Source: Caballeronia grimmiae (GTDB lineage Bacteria > Pseudomonadota > Gammaproteobacteria > Burkholderiales > Burkholderiaceae). From it: 64,000 nucleotides of DNA. This document shows, one piece after another, positions 40,639 through 49,939 of the stretch. The translations under genes and the position numbers were made by a program. The stretch lies in assembly GCF_000698555.1 (NCBI RefSeq), contig NZ_JFHE01000017.1, positions 1 to 64,000 on the forward strand, given 5' to 3'. The notes under the pieces were generated by a model, which saw nothing but the letters and a program-made list of their open reading frames with translations, searched no databases and was not told the DNA's origin. Position 1 is the first letter of the stretch. Each line of letters starts with the position of its first letter.

Positions 40639-41646
40639 TTAGTTCGACGCCAGGCCCATCTGCTGGCGCACCGACGACACGTTCTCACGCGTGGCGAGCA
40701 TGCCGGTCGTGAGCGTGAGCATCGGCGGCGTCTTGCCGTCCTTGATCCACGCATACATCAGCTCGGACGTCTCTTCGCCGTGGCGCTTCGGGCTGATGAT
40801 GACGGTGCCGAAGAAGCCCGTCGGCTGCGGCTTCTTGAATTCGTTCAGCGCCGAATCCGATCCGCCGATGCCGATGCCGATCATGTTGTCGGCCTTGAAG
40901 CCGCGCCCTTCCGCCGCGCGCACCGCGCCGAGCACGCCTTCGTCGTTCAGCGCATACGCGACCCAGTGCTTGAACTGCGGGTTCTTCGTGAGCGCGATGT
41001 TCGCGGCGTTGAATGCGTTCTCGGTGTCGGTCTTGGCCTGCGGCGCGGCGATGATGTTCGCCTTCGGGAAGCCGGCAGCGACGAGCGCATCGGTGGCGCC
41101 GGACGTGCGGTCGTGCGCGGTCGGCAACTGCTCGTAAGTCACGTCGATGGCGCCGACTTCCTTCATGTCCCAGCCGCGCTTCTTGATCTCGGCGGCGATG
41201 CCGTCGCCCACCTGCTTGCCGATGTTGTACGCCGAGATGCCCATGTGCGGCACGGACTCGATCGGCTTGCCGGAACCGTCGACCAGGCGGTCATCGACGG
41301 TCATCATCTTCAGCTTGTCGGCCTTCGCCTTCGCGACGATGCCCGGCCCGAGCTTCACGTCCGGCGTGCAGATGATGAAGCCCTGCGCCTTTTGCGCGGC
41401 GAGGTTGTCGATGGCGCTCATCACCTTTTCGCCCGACGGCGCGCCGATCTTCACGAGCGTGAAGCCCTTGCTCTTCGCGGCCGCTTCGGCGAACTTCCAT
41501 TCGTCCTGGAACCACGGCTCTTCCGGCTGCTTCACGAGGAAGCCGATCTTGACGTCATCGGCGGCCTGCGCGACGGGCGCGGCGATCAGCGTGGCGCTCG
41601 TGGCGGTGGCGGCGGCGATCAGCGTGAGGAACAGTCTGCGTTTCAT
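40639..41646 (-). CDS. araF: Periplasmic sugar-binding protein (AraF type)
   Basis: Substrate-binding protein of the ABC importer. 335 residues; signal peptide MKRRLFLTLIAAATATSATLI ending near AAPVAQA. The mature part begins DDVKIGFLVKQPEEPWFQDEW, very like AraF, which binds L-arabinose, D-galactose and D-fucose. GIGIGGSDSALNEFKK lies in the second lobe. It is the first gene of the transporter set and lies 204 bp downstream of an SDR gene. Confidence 0.88.
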   Translation of the reverse strand: MKRRLFLTLIAAATATSATLIAAPVAQAADDVKIGFLVKQPEEPWFQDEWKFAEAAAKSKGFTLVKIGAPSGEKVMSAIDNLAAQKAQGFIICTPDVKLGPGIVAKAKADKLKMMTVDDRLVDGSGKPIESVPHMGISAYNIGKQVGDGIAAEIKKRGWDMKEVGAIDVTYEQLPTAHDRTSGATDALVAAGFPKANIIAAPQAKTDTENAFNAANIALTKNPQFKHWVAYALNDEGVLGAVRAAEGRGFKADNMIGIGIGGSDSALNEFKKPQPTGFFGTVIISPKRHGEETSELMYAWIKDGKTPPMLTLTTGMLATRENVSSVRQQMGLASN

Positions 41647-41711
41647 CTTGTGTCTCCCGAGTTTTTACCCGTTGTCTCAAAAGCCCGCGTGTCGGGCCGT
41701 TACGAAATGTG

Positions 41712-41761
41712 TGTGGCTGCTTGTGGCTACCTGTGACTGCCTGCGACTGCTTGTGGCTGCT
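41712..41761. repeat. Five tandem 10-bp repeats
   Basis: Five consecutive near-identical decamers: TGTGGCTGCT, TGTGGCTACC, TGTGACTGCC, TGCGACTGCT and TGTGGCTGCT. They lie 65 bp upstream of the araF start. The period is close to one DNA helical turn, so the copies would present the same face to a protein. Confidence 0.8.
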
Positions 41762-41850
41762 GTCGTCTTCATGCCGCCGTCGCATCGCGGCAGTCAGCTT
41801 GCGCATCAGCGCCTTTGCCGCACTGCGGCCAGTGCGTCATTCCTCGTGTT

Positions 41851-42630
41851 CTAGTCGTGATAGAGCGCCGAGCGCCCGCCATCCACGGTGATGCAGCTCG
41901 CGTTGATGAAAGGCGCTTCATCCGATGCGAGGAACACCGCCGTCATCGCGACTTCGTGCGGCTGGCCGATGCGCTTCATCGGCTGCAAATCGAGCGTCGC
42001 CTGCCGCGCGGCGGCCGGATCGGGCTGCGCGTCCCACCAGTCGAGCGTCAGTTGCGTTTCGATATAGCCCGGCGCGATGGCATTCACCCGCACGTTGTTC
42101 GGCGCGTATTCGATGCCGAGCGCGCGCGTCAGGCCGATCACGCCGTGCTTCGCCACCGGATACGGAAAGCAGCCGGGGATGATCTTGAACGCATGCGTCG
42201 ACGCGATGTTCACGATGCTCCCCCGCCCGCGCGCCACCATGCCCGGCAGCACCGCGCGGCAGCCGTTCCAGACGCCATCGAGATCGACGGCGAAGCAGCG
42301 GCGCCAGTCGTCGTCGGTCATCGTGAGCGGATCGCAGAACACGTTGATGCCGGCGTTGTTCACGAGCACGTCGACGGGGCCGAGCCGCGCTTCGGTTTCC
42401 GCGACGGCTTCCTTCACTGATGCGCCTTGCGTCACGTCGGTCCGCACCGCGAGCACGTTGTGCGCGCCGGTCTCCTGCCGGATGCGCGCGGCCGTCGCCT
42501 GCGCGGTTTCGATGTCGAGTTCCGCGAGCGCCACCGCCGCGCCTTCGCGCGCGAACGCCAGCGCGATCGCCGCGCCGATGCCGCGCCCCGCGCCCGTGAC
42601 CATCGCGACCTTGCCGGCGAGGCGGCTCAT
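41851..42630 (-). CDS. Short-chain dehydrogenase/reductase
   Basis: 259 residues, classical SDR: TGAGRGIG near residue 13, VLVNNAGINVF, SIVNIAS and Tyr-x-x-x-Lys in YPVAKHGVIG. Its ATG overlaps the stop of dgoA by four bases (ATGA), so it belongs to the same operon. It is not closely similar to the other SDR of the cluster at 37225. It may oxidise a second sugar or act as a sugar-acid dehydrogenase; the exact substrate cannot be read from sequence. Confidence 0.88.
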   Translation of the reverse strand: MSRLAGKVAMVTGAGRGIGAAIALAFAREGAAVALAELDIETAQATAARIRQETGAHNVLAVRTDVTQGASVKEAVAETEARLGPVDVLVNNAGINVFCDPLTMTDDDWRRCFAVDLDGVWNGCRAVLPGMVARGRGSIVNIASTHAFKIIPGCFPYPVAKHGVIGLTRALGIEYAPNNVRVNAIAPGYIETQLTLDWWDAQPDPAAARQATLDLQPMKRIGQPHEVAMTAVFLASDEAPFINASCITVDGGRSALYHD

Positions 42631-43304
42631 CGTTTTTCACCTCGGGCGATCGCCAGTCCGCCGACGAACGCCTTCGCGTGCGACGCCGTCACCTTCACGC
42701 CCTGACCCGGCTTGTACAGCGCGGAGCCGAGGCCGAAGCCGTTCGCGCCCGCCGTCAGGAACGGCCCCATGTTGTCGGGCGAGATGCCGCCGACCGGCAC
42801 GAGCGGCACGTCTTTAGCGATCACCGCGCGCCACGCCTTCACGACCGTCGGCCCGAGCTGCTCGGCGGGAAACATCTTCAGCACGTCCGCGCCGTTCTTC
42901 AGCGCGATGAAACCCTCGTTCGGCGTCGCGACGCCGGGCGCGCACGCGAGCCCGAGCGCCTTGGCGGCCCGCACGACATCGCCGTCGCTGTGCGGCATCA
43001 CGATCAGTTCGCCGCCGGCGGCCTTCACGTCGTCGACATAACTCGGATGCAGCACCGTGCCTGCACCGACGATGGCGTCGGCCGGCAATGCCTGGCGGAT
43101 CGCCGCGATGCTGTCGAACGGCTGCGGCGAGTTGAGCGGCACCTCGACGATGCGAAAGCCCGCTTCGTACAGCGCGCGAGCGTGGTCGGCGGCATCGTCG
43201 GGCGTGACGCCGCGCAGGATCGCGATCAGCGGGCACGCGGCGAACGCCTTCGCGAGACCGGCGTGCATCTGATACGGCGCGGGGAGATTGATGGGTGGCT
43301 GCAT
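42627..43304 (-). CDS. dgoA: 2-dehydro-3-deoxy-6-phosphogalactonate aldolase
   Basis: Class I aldolase splitting KDPGal to pyruvate and glyceraldehyde 3-phosphate. 225 residues from the ATG at 43304 (GGAG upstream). It belongs to the KDPG/KHG aldolase superfamily like eda in this window but differs clearly: PLIAILRGVTPDDA at the start, Glu in IVEVPLNSP, and the Schiff-base Lys in VLKMFPAEQLGP. It follows dgoK, giving kinase and aldolase of the De Ley-Doudoroff route together. Confidence 0.93.
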   Translation of the reverse strand: MQPPINLPAPYQMHAGLAKAFAACPLIAILRGVTPDDAADHARALYEAGFRIVEVPLNSPQPFDSIAAIRQALPADAIVGAGTVLHPSYVDDVKAAGGELIVMPHSDGDVVRAAKALGLACAPGVATPNEGFIALKNGADVLKMFPAEQLGPTVVKAWRAVIAKDVPLVPVGGISPDNMGPFLTAGANGFGLGSALYKPGQGVKVTASHAKAFVGGLAIARGEKR

Positions 43305-43329
43305 CGTCGTGACTCCTTCTCGGTGCTGC

Positions 43330-44319
43330 TCAGGCCGCACGCACGGGCGCTGGTACGAGCCCGGCTTGGACGGCGATTCGGCATAGGCCCTGCTCGGTGG
43401 CGTTCGCAACGGTGGCGGCGTCGAGACAGCCGAAGCGCGCGAGCGCCGCCCGATAGCGGTCGCACAGCGTGTCGTTGCCGATGAGCCGCAGCGTCCTGCC
43501 CGCCAGCGACGACTGATCGCGCGCCAGCACTTCGGTGAGGCCGCGCAGTTCGTGGCCGATCAACAGGCCCGACAGATAATCCGGCTGCTGCGCCGGCGTG
43601 AGTTGCCCGGTGAGGCCGAGCGTGCGCGTGCTGAAGATTGTCGCGAGCACGCCGGGATGACCGGCATCGCGTGCGGTATCGACGCCCCGCTCGAACGCCG
43701 CCGCGTCCGCCGCCGCGCCTTGCTGCATCGTGCGGCCGAGGATCGTGTAATCGCGCAGCGCGCCGAACAACTCGCCCGTCATGAACGTGTAGAAGCGCTC
43801 GATGCGCCCCGCCTGCACGAACGCCCACTTCGCGTGCGTGCCGGGCAGGCCGATCAGCACGCCGCCCTCCGCGTTCAGCGATGCATCGCTCGACAGCGCG
43901 CCGACGATCTGCGTTTCCTCGCCGCGCATCACGTTCGGCAGCACGCCGCGCTCGAGCACGCCCGGCACAATCCGCACCGTCGCGCCGCGCGCCGTTTCGA
44001 TCGCGACGATGCCTGCGACGAGCGCATCGGCATCGGCGGGCGCCTCGACGTACGGCGCTTCGGCCCAGCCCTGCGCGCTGCCGACCATGCCTGCAGCCAG
44101 CACCGGCAGTTGCGGATGCGCGTCGAGCCACGCGCCGCAGGTTTCTTCGAACGCCTGCTCGAAGCCGCCCGCCGGCAGATGCATGATTCCCGCGGGCGAT
44201 GCGTGCGTGTCGAGCGCGACGCCATCCGCGCCGAGCAAATAGGCGCGCAGCGAAGTCGTGCCCCAGTCGAGCGCGACGAGCGCGGGCGCGGCGAAGGTCC
44301 GTGCGACAGGCGCGGTCAT
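43330..44319 (-). CDS. dgoK: 2-dehydro-3-deoxygalactonokinase
   Basis: Phosphorylates 2-keto-3-deoxygalactonate. 329 residues from the ATG at 44319, which overlaps the iclR stop by four bases. The sugar-kinase (actin-like ATPase) phosphate loop LDWGTTSLRAYLL lies near residue 15; LIGLPGTHAKWAFV and FMTGELFGALRDYTIL are family blocks. It acts directly before the DgoA aldolase in the pathway and in the operon. Confidence 0.92.
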   Translation of the reverse strand: MTAPVARTFAAPALVALDWGTTSLRAYLLGADGVALDTHASPAGIMHLPAGGFEQAFEETCGAWLDAHPQLPVLAAGMVGSAQGWAEAPYVEAPADADALVAGIVAIETARGATVRIVPGVLERGVLPNVMRGEETQIVGALSSDASLNAEGGVLIGLPGTHAKWAFVQAGRIERFYTFMTGELFGALRDYTILGRTMQQGAAADAAAFERGVDTARDAGHPGVLATIFSTRTLGLTGQLTPAQQPDYLSGLLIGHELRGLTEVLARDQSSLAGRTLRLIGNDTLCDRYRAALARFGCLDAATVANATEQGLCRIAVQAGLVPAPVRAA

Positions 44320-45242
44320 CGCTTGATCCTGCGATTGCTTTGCGGCGCGCGCCAGCCGAGTTCCGACGAGATTGCACGCGCTTCCTGCTGCACAATCGGA
44401 ATCAGTTCTTCCATGCGCTCGTCCGGCATATAAGGAATGGTGCTCGCCACGGAGAGCGCCGCGACGATCGCACCCGACGCATCGCGCACGGGCGCGGCGA
44501 CACAACGTATCGACGCTTCGTTTTCTTCGAGATCGAACGTGTAGCCGCCTTGCGAATAGCGCGTCATGCGCTGCACGAACGTGCTGACGTCCGGCCGATG
44601 ATCCGGCTTGAAACTCGTGCGGGCGAGCGCGCGATGCGACGCCTCCAGCAGCTTCTTCCACGCGTTGCTTTCGAGATCGAGCATCATCGCCTTGCCGATG
44701 CCCGTCGACGCCAGCGGCATCCGGTGCCCGACGCGCGAGCGCATCTCCAGTCCGCGCGTGCCGGGAATCTTGTCGATGTACAGCACGTCGTCGCCATCGC
44801 GCACGCCGAGGTGGATGGTGTCCTGCGTATGCCGCGCAAGCGATTGCAGATACGGCCGCGCGACGGTGGTGAGCGGCATTTGCTCGAGCGCGATAGTGCC
44901 GAGTTCGATCAGCTTCGGCCCGAGCAGATAGCCGCCCTGCACTTGCCGCAGATAGCGCGCCTGCACGAGGGAGCTGACGAGCCGATGCGTGGTGCTGCGG
45001 GTCGTGCCGAGCGCCGCGCTGAACGAGCGCAGATCGCGCGCCCCGTTCGCGGCGGCTTCGAGAATCGCGAGGCCGCGCAACAACGTCTGTGTGCCGGCCT
45101 GCTGCGGCGTGATGTCGACGAGCGCGCTCGGCAGCGCGATGGCGTCGGGATCACGGCCGTGCGGTTGGGCGTTCTGCTGGCTGCCCGCCGCGCCGATGGA
45201 ACTGCTGCGCGCACGCGTCGCGCTGGTGGAGTGGTCGCTCAT
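44316..45242 (-). CDS. IclR-family transcriptional regulator
   Basis: 308 residues from the ATG at 45242 (GAGGA about 9 bases upstream). After a 55-residue low-complexity lead comes the IclR winged helix (LLRGLAILEAAANGARDL, TTRSTTHRLVSSLVQARYL) and the ligand-binding domain (IDKIPGTRGLEMRSRVGHRM, STGIGKAM). First gene of the sugar cluster and coupled to dgoK, so it probably controls the cluster in response to a pathway intermediate. A candidate operator lies at 45490-45512. Confidence 0.9.
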   Translation of the reverse strand: MSDHSTSATRARSSSIGAAGSQQNAQPHGRDPDAIALPSALVDITPQQAGTQTLLRGLAILEAAANGARDLRSFSAALGTTRSTTHRLVSSLVQARYLRQVQGGYLLGPKLIELGTIALEQMPLTTVARPYLQSLARHTQDTIHLGVRDGDDVLYIDKIPGTRGLEMRSRVGHRMPLASTGIGKAMMLDLESNAWKKLLEASHRALARTSFKPDHRPDVSTFVQRMTRYSQGGYTFDLEENEASIRCVAAPVRDASGAIVAALSVASTIPYMPDERMEELIPIVQQEARAISSELGWRAPQSNRRIKR

Positions 45243-45551
45243 GTCGGCTCGTCCTCGCGATTCATGCAGCGCGGACAAGCCGCGACACCTGGATGAACCG
45301 GCGCTGGCCGGCGCGAAACACCGATGAATCGTGCAACGCAACCCGCGAGCGCGGGCGAGCGGTCGAGTGCATGACGTGTCTCCAGTCTGTTCTTGTCGGC
45401 GCATGTCAGTGGCGCATGCGCTCGGGGCTTCGTGGCGGTTCCATCGAAAGCCTGCACGGATTGTAGTTCCGGCTATCTCGATAATTCAATATGTGATCGT
45501 CGGGTTCACATAATGGGACTCAAGCTGACAACCGAAAGGCGCCCAAAAAAG
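45243..45551. other. Upstream region of the iclR-dgo operon
   Basis: No gene is supported between the iclR start and the mtgA terminator. The part from about 45460 is AT-rich and contains the inverted repeat at 45490-45512, suitable for the operon promoter. Confidence 0.4.
45490..45512. promoter_or_regulatory. Candidate operator of the iclR-dgo operon
   Basis: Perfect 7-bp inverted repeat TATGTGA / TCACATA separated by 9 bp, in an AT-rich stretch about 250 bp upstream of the iclR ATG. The spacing fits a dimeric regulator. The binding protein (the local IclR, or Crp-like because of the TGTGA core) is not established. Confidence 0.5.
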
Positions 45552-45577
45552 AAAAAGCCCTGACGGATCAGGGCTTT
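45552..45577 (-). terminator. Intrinsic terminator of mtgA
   Basis: 10-bp stem AAAGCCCTGA (45554-45563) / TCAGGGCTTT (45568-45577) with a 4-base loop; on the minus strand it runs into TTTTTC and then TTTTTT, just beyond the mtgA stop. Confidence 0.88.
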
Positions 45578-45604
45578 GCAATGTTTAGCGACGCCAACTA
45601 AATT

Positions 45605-46366
45605 TCACTCGGGCAGTTCGGCTGCGCCCATTCGACGCGCGATGACACGCGCCCGCGACGCGAGATAAGCCGAGTTCCGATGGTCGTCGAAATACTTCGG
45701 GCGCGGCAGCATCACGGCGAGGCGCGCGCTTTGTCCGGCCGTCAGTTTCGCCGCCGAGGTCTTGTAGTAATACTGCGCCGCCGCTTCCGCGCCATAGACG
45801 CCGTTGCCCCATTCGACCGAATTCAAATAAATCTCGAAGATGCGCTGCTTGTCCATCCAGAACTCGAGCATCCACGTGATGACGAGCTCCTGCGCCTTGC
45901 GCAAATAGCTCTTCTCTCGCGACAGGAAAAGGTTGCGCGCAAGCTGCTGCGAAATGGTCGATCCACCCGCGACGATTCTTCCGCGCGCCTTGTTCCTCTC
46001 CCACGCCTGCAGGATCGCGTCGGTTTCGTAGCCGTTGTTGTTGACGAAGTTCGCATCCTCCGACGCGATGATCGCCCGCTTCAGATTGCGCGATATCTGG
46101 TCATAGGGCATCCACGTCCGTTGCAACGGCGTGCCGGGGCGGGTGCTGGCAAGCGTCCACGCGTCGGCGCGCATGAACGCGGTCGAGCCGGGATTCAGCA
46201 CCGTCCATATGCCGATCTGCGCGAAGAAGTAGAACTGCGTCGCGATCGCCGCGATGACGAACACGGAGAGGCCGTAAGCGATCCATCGCGCGGGTCCGAG
46301 GCGCACCGCCGGGCGTGGCTGCCGCGAGCGCGGCGACGTGCGGCTCGGAGCGGGCGCGGTCGTCAT
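45605..46366 (-). CDS. mtgA: Monofunctional biosynthetic peptidoglycan transglycosylase
   Basis: Polymerises lipid II into glycan strands at the inner membrane. 253 residues; one transmembrane anchor at about 27-50 ([20 protein letters not shown]). GT51 motifs follow: IIASEDANF with the catalytic Glu, [17 protein letters not shown], and [17 protein letters not shown]. The ATG shares one base with the aroE stop (TGATG). Last gene of the rnb-aroE-mtgA set. Confidence 0.95.
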   Translation of the reverse strand: MTTAPAPSRTSPRSRQPRPAVRLGPARWIAYGLSVFVIAAIATQFYFFAQIGIWTVLNPGSTAFMRADAWTLASTRPGTPLQRTWMPYDQISRNLKRAIIASEDANFVNNNGYETDAILQAWERNKARGRIVAGGSTISQQLARNLFLSREKSYLRKAQELVITWMLEFWMDKQRIFEIYLNSVEWGNGVYGAEAAAQYYYKTSAAKLTAGQSARLAVMLPRPKYFDDHRNSAYLASRARVIARRMGAAELPE

Positions 46367-47220
46367 CAGGCTTTGGCCGCCAGCGTCAGGCGCAATTCGC
46401 GCAGCACCGCGCCGCCGTCCGGACGCACGCCGCGCCAGATGAAGAACGATTCGGCCGCCTGTTCGACGAGCATGCCGAGGCCATCGGCGGCGCGTGCGCC
46501 GAGGCGTTCGGCGTGCTCCATGAAGACCGTCGGCTTGGGGCCGTACATCATGTCGTAGGCGAGCGTGCCCGCGCCGAACGCCGCGTCGTCGCATTCGGGC
46601 AGCGCGGCATCGAGACTGCCGGCCGTCGCGTTGATGATCACGTCGTAACGCGCTTTTTCCGCGCTATCCGCGCCGCCGCCTGCAAAGCGCACGCCGCTCT
46701 CACGCGCCTGTGCGGCGAATTGGTCGACGAGTTCGCGCGCCTTCGCCGCCGTCCGGTTGACGATGGTGAGCGCGGCGGGCTGCCGGGCGAAGATCGGCAA
46801 CACGACGCCGCGCGCCGCGCCGCCCGCGCCGAGCAGCAGAATGCGCGCGCCCTGAAGGCTCACGCCCAGATTCACTTCGATGTCCCGCACGAGGCCGACG
46901 CCATCGGTGTTGTCGCCGCGCACGCCGTCATCGGAGAACGAGAGCGTGTTTACCGCGCCGGCCGCCGCCGCACGCGGCGACAGCGAATCCGCGAAGGCGT
47001 GGGCATCGAGCTTGAACGGGACAGTCACGTTCATGCCGCGTCCGCCCGACGCGATGAAGGTTTTCACCGCCGCCTCGAAACCGCCGAGCGGCCCGAGAAT
47101 GCGCCCGTATTCCACCGGCTCGCCCGTCTGCTCGGCGAACCGCGCGTGAATCCACGGCGATTTGCTGTGCTCGACAGGATTGCCGATCACCGCATAACGG
47201 TCGGCTTGCGCGTGGCTCAT
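46366..47220 (-). CDS. aroE: Shikimate dehydrogenase
   Basis: NADPH-dependent reduction of 3-dehydroshikimate. 284 residues: substrate site [20 protein letters not shown] near residue 14, the catalytic Lys in [22 protein letters not shown], and the NADP loop [11 protein letters not shown]. It overlaps the upstream exoribonuclease stop by four bases (ATGA). Confidence 0.96.
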   Translation of the reverse strand: MSHAQADRYAVIGNPVEHSKSPWIHARFAEQTGEPVEYGRILGPLGGFEAAVKTFIASGGRGMNVTVPFKLDAHAFADSLSPRAAAAGAVNTLSFSDDGVRGDNTDGVGLVRDIEVNLGVSLQGARILLLGAGGAARGVVLPIFARQPAALTIVNRTAAKARELVDQFAAQARESGVRFAGGGADSAEKARYDVIINATAGSLDAALPECDDAAFGAGTLAYDMMYGPKPTVFMEHAERLGARAADGLGMLVEQAAESFFIWRGVRPDGGAVLRELRLTLAAKA

Positions 47221-49277
47221 GCGGTCGGCTCCGTGGAATCGGACGTAGGTTCCTGCGGCTGCCCAGTGCCTTCGGTCTGTGCTTCCGCCTGCGCTTCAGC
47301 TTCGCTTTCGGCGCTGAGATCGTCGGCCTCGATGATTTCTTCCTCGGCTTCGTCTTCCTCGGCGGGCGCGCTCGCGGACGGCGCGTCGATCACGTGCAGC
47401 AGACGGCACGACGCTTCGACGGTCAGCTCATCAATCGATACGACTTCGAGCATCACCCGCGTGCCGCGCGCATGCACGCCGAGACCGGGCACGTGCAGGA
47501 TCAGCGGAATTTCTTCGAGCCGCACGAGATCGTCCTTCACCACCGAAGCCGGAACGTGCCGCTTGTTCTCCTGCTTCAGCCAGCGCAGACACCAGAAATA
47601 TTCCATGCGGCGCTGGTGATCGGCGTAGGCGCTGTAGGTATCGTCGAAACCCTGCACGACGGCGAAGAGGTCCGCGTCCTTCGGCTTGAACGGCGCGGCG
47701 AGCTTCGCGGTCACGCCATGCTGCACGCACGCGAGCAGTTGCCACTGATTGACGAGGTCGACATAGCGGCGCAGCGGCGACGTGCTCCACGCGTATTGCG
47801 CGACGCCCAGCCCTTCGTGCGGCGCGGGCGTCGTCTGCATGCGCGTGCGCTTCGGGCCGGGACCGCCGAAACCGCGTTGCGAACGATAAATGCCCGGCAC
47901 GCCGTGATCGTTGAGGAACGCGCCCCACGACGAATTCGCGAGAATCGCCAGTTCGGCGACGATCAGATCGAGCGGCGATCCCCGGCGGCGCGGCGTGATG
48001 GTGATGTGCTCGCCTTCGACATAGAAATTGAAGTCGTTGTTGCGCTGCACTTCGCGCTTGAGCCCGTAAGTCGCGCGTGCCTGCTGGCGTTTTTCGAAGA
48101 GCGACTGCGCGAGCGGCCACAGCACGGCGATGTCTTCCTTGTGCGGATAATCGCCCGTGCCGGCGGCGAGGCTTTCCTCCGTGACATGCTCGTCCAGATG
48201 GTTGTGCCGCAGGTTGCTTTTGACGAAGACGCGTTCGGCGCGTGTTTCAGTCGCGACGATGTCCTGCGTCTCGCGATTCACGATGATGTAAAGCGACAGC
48301 GCCGGACGCAGCCCGCCTTCGCCGAGCGTGAACACTTCGACGACGTTGTCGGGCAGCATCGTGATCTTGTCGCCGGGCATGTAGACAGTCGACAAGCGGC
48401 TGCGCGCGATGGAATCGACCGTGTCGCCGCGTGCGATGCCGAGCGCCGGCGCCGCGATGTGAATGCCGATGCGCAGGCGGCCATCGGCGAGATGCTCGAC
48501 GGAGAATGCGTCGTCGATTTCGGTGGTCGTGACATCGTCGATGGAAAACGCCTGGACATGCGCCTCGGGCAAGTCTTCCGGCAGCGGCGCGGTCTGCACC
48601 GCCGGGAAACCGATCCCATGCGGGAAAAACTCGGACAGGAAACGCGCCTCGTGCAGCGCCCGCGCGGACGCGATGCCGCCGCATTCGAGCATCAGCCGCG
48701 CCTGCGAAATGCCGCGCGCCGCAGCGGCGGCTTCGAGCGCCTTGTACTCGATCGAATTCTTGTCCGGCTTCGTCAACAGGCCGATGGCCTTGCCCTTCAG
48801 CGCCTCCGGCAGCGTGCCCGCTTTCAGCTCCTCTTCGTAGCCGGCCTGCACGAGCGCCTGCTGACGCTTGCGCTCGAGCGACGCCAGCGCCATCTGCAAC
48901 TGCTCCTGCGGCGCGCGCTGGTACTGACCGCGTCCCTTGCGGCGGAAATAAACCGGCGAGCCATGCATGCGCAGCACGAGCGCCGCGCGTTCGGCTGCAC
49001 CGAACTTGTCGCCGAAATAATCCGCGCCCAGCGCGGCGAACGGAAACTCCTCGTCGGGCGCGCATTCCCACAGGAAATCGAGGTCGATCTCCTGCGCGAT
49101 GGCGTTGGCTTCCTGCATGAGATCGCCGGCGGCGGGCTTGTCGAATTCGATCAGCACGTCTTTCGCGCGCACCTTGGCGCGGCGTCCGCCCGGCAACTCG
49201 ACCTGGAACGCGTCGCCTTGTTTCGACAAGACCGAGCCGGCCTTGAAACTACCCGATTCCTCGAAGAAAACGTTCAC
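47217..49277 (-). CDS. RNB-domain (RNase II/R family) exoribonuclease
   Basis: 3'-5' exoribonuclease. 686 residues. The RNB catalytic motif FSIDDVTTTEIDDAFSVEH at about residue 245 carries the metal-binding aspartates, followed by GIHIAAPALG and MLPDNVVEVFTLGEGG. ARATYGLKREVQ and ASTSP-like STSPLRRYVDLVNQWQL are further family blocks. The region before RNB is not a clear cold-shock pair as in RNase R. The C-terminus (about 620-686) is a very acidic Glu/Ala tail. RNase II versus RNase R naming is uncertain. Confidence 0.88.
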   Translation of the reverse strand: MNVFFEESGSFKAGSVLSKQGDAFQVELPGGRRAKVRAKDVLIEFDKPAAGDLMQEANAIAQEIDLDFLWECAPDEEFPFAALGADYFGDKFGAAERAALVLRMHGSPVYFRRKGRGQYQRAPQEQLQMALASLERKRQQALVQAGYEEELKAGTLPEALKGKAIGLLTKPDKNSIEYKALEAAAAARGISQARLMLECGGIASARALHEARFLSEFFPHGIGFPAVQTAPLPEDLPEAHVQAFSIDDVTTTEIDDAFSVEHLADGRLRIGIHIAAPALGIARGDTVDSIARSRLSTVYMPGDKITMLPDNVVEVFTLGEGGLRPALSLYIIVNRETQDIVATETRAERVFVKSNLRHNHLDEHVTEESLAAGTGDYPHKEDIAVLWPLAQSLFEKRQQARATYGLKREVQRNNDFNFYVEGEHITITPRRRGSPLDLIVAELAILANSSWGAFLNDHGVPGIYRSQRGFGGPGPKRTRMQTTPAPHEGLGVAQYAWSTSPLRRYVDLVNQWQLLACVQHGVTAKLAAPFKPKDADLFAVVQGFDDTYSAYADHQRRMEYFWCLRWLKQENKRHVPASVVKDDLVRLEEIPLILHVPGLGVHARGTRVMLEVVSIDELTVEASCRLLHVIDAPSASAPAEEDEAEEEIIEADDLSAESEAEAQAEAQTEGTGQPQEPTSDSTEPTA

Positions 49278-49339
49278 TCAATACTCTCGTAAGACGGTGG
49301 ACCGGCGCGCAGCGGGCGCGCCAGTGTATGAATGGGGCA

Positions 49340-49939
49340 TCACGCAGCCGCTGGGGCAAGCGCGGCGCGCGGCGTCTGATCGCAGAAGGCAAGCACATCG
49401 GCGAGATAGTCGCCGAAGTCGCTGATCGCGTGATCGCTGCCTTCGATCAACGTCGTGCGTACGCCGGAATAGTGGGCAAGCATCGCGCGATAGTCGAGCA
49501 CTTCGTCGCCGGTCGCGGCAATCAGGAAATAGCGCTCGGGGCGCGTGATGGCATCGACATGAAGCGCGCGAAGTTCGTCGAGATGACGCGGCAACACGGT
49601 GATGGTGCCGCCGCCGTGCCACAACGGCTGTTCGCCGAGATACGCACTGAGATCGACATCGGGCATCACGGCGGGATTCAGCAGCACCGCGCGCCAGCCG
49701 TGCTTCTCCGCTAGATAGGTCGCGTAGTAGCCGCCGAGCGAACTGCCGACGACGGTAACATCCTCCGGTAGCGCCGCGCCGGCGATGGATTCCGCCAGCG
49801 CGATGGCGTCGCACGGAGAAACCGGCAACACCGGGCACTGCCATTCGCTCAGCCGGCCGAGTTCCGCGAGGCGCGCGCGCATCATGCGCGCCTTGAACGA
49901 TTGGGGAGACGAGCGAAAGCCGTGCAGGTAGAGAATCAC
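49340..49939 (-). CDS. YqiA-like alpha/beta-hydrolase (esterase)
   Basis: 199 residues beginning ILYLHGFRSSPQSFKA. The nucleophile elbow GSSLGGYYATYLAEK places Ser near residue 66, and SDHAISDF supplies the histidine. Length and motifs match the YqiA/YcfP esterase family of unknown physiological substrate. Its start overlaps the mpl stop by four bases, so it is probably co-translated with mpl; no functional link is known to me. Confidence 0.85.
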   Translation of the reverse strand: MILYLHGFRSSPQSFKARMMRARLAELGRLSEWQCPVLPVSPCDAIALAESIAGAALPEDVTVVGSSLGGYYATYLAEKHGWRAVLLNPAVMPDVDLSAYLGEQPLWHGGGTITVLPRHLDELRALHVDAITRPERYFLIAATGDEVLDYRAMLAHYSGVRTTLIEGSDHAISDFGDYLADVLAFCDQTPRAALAPAAA

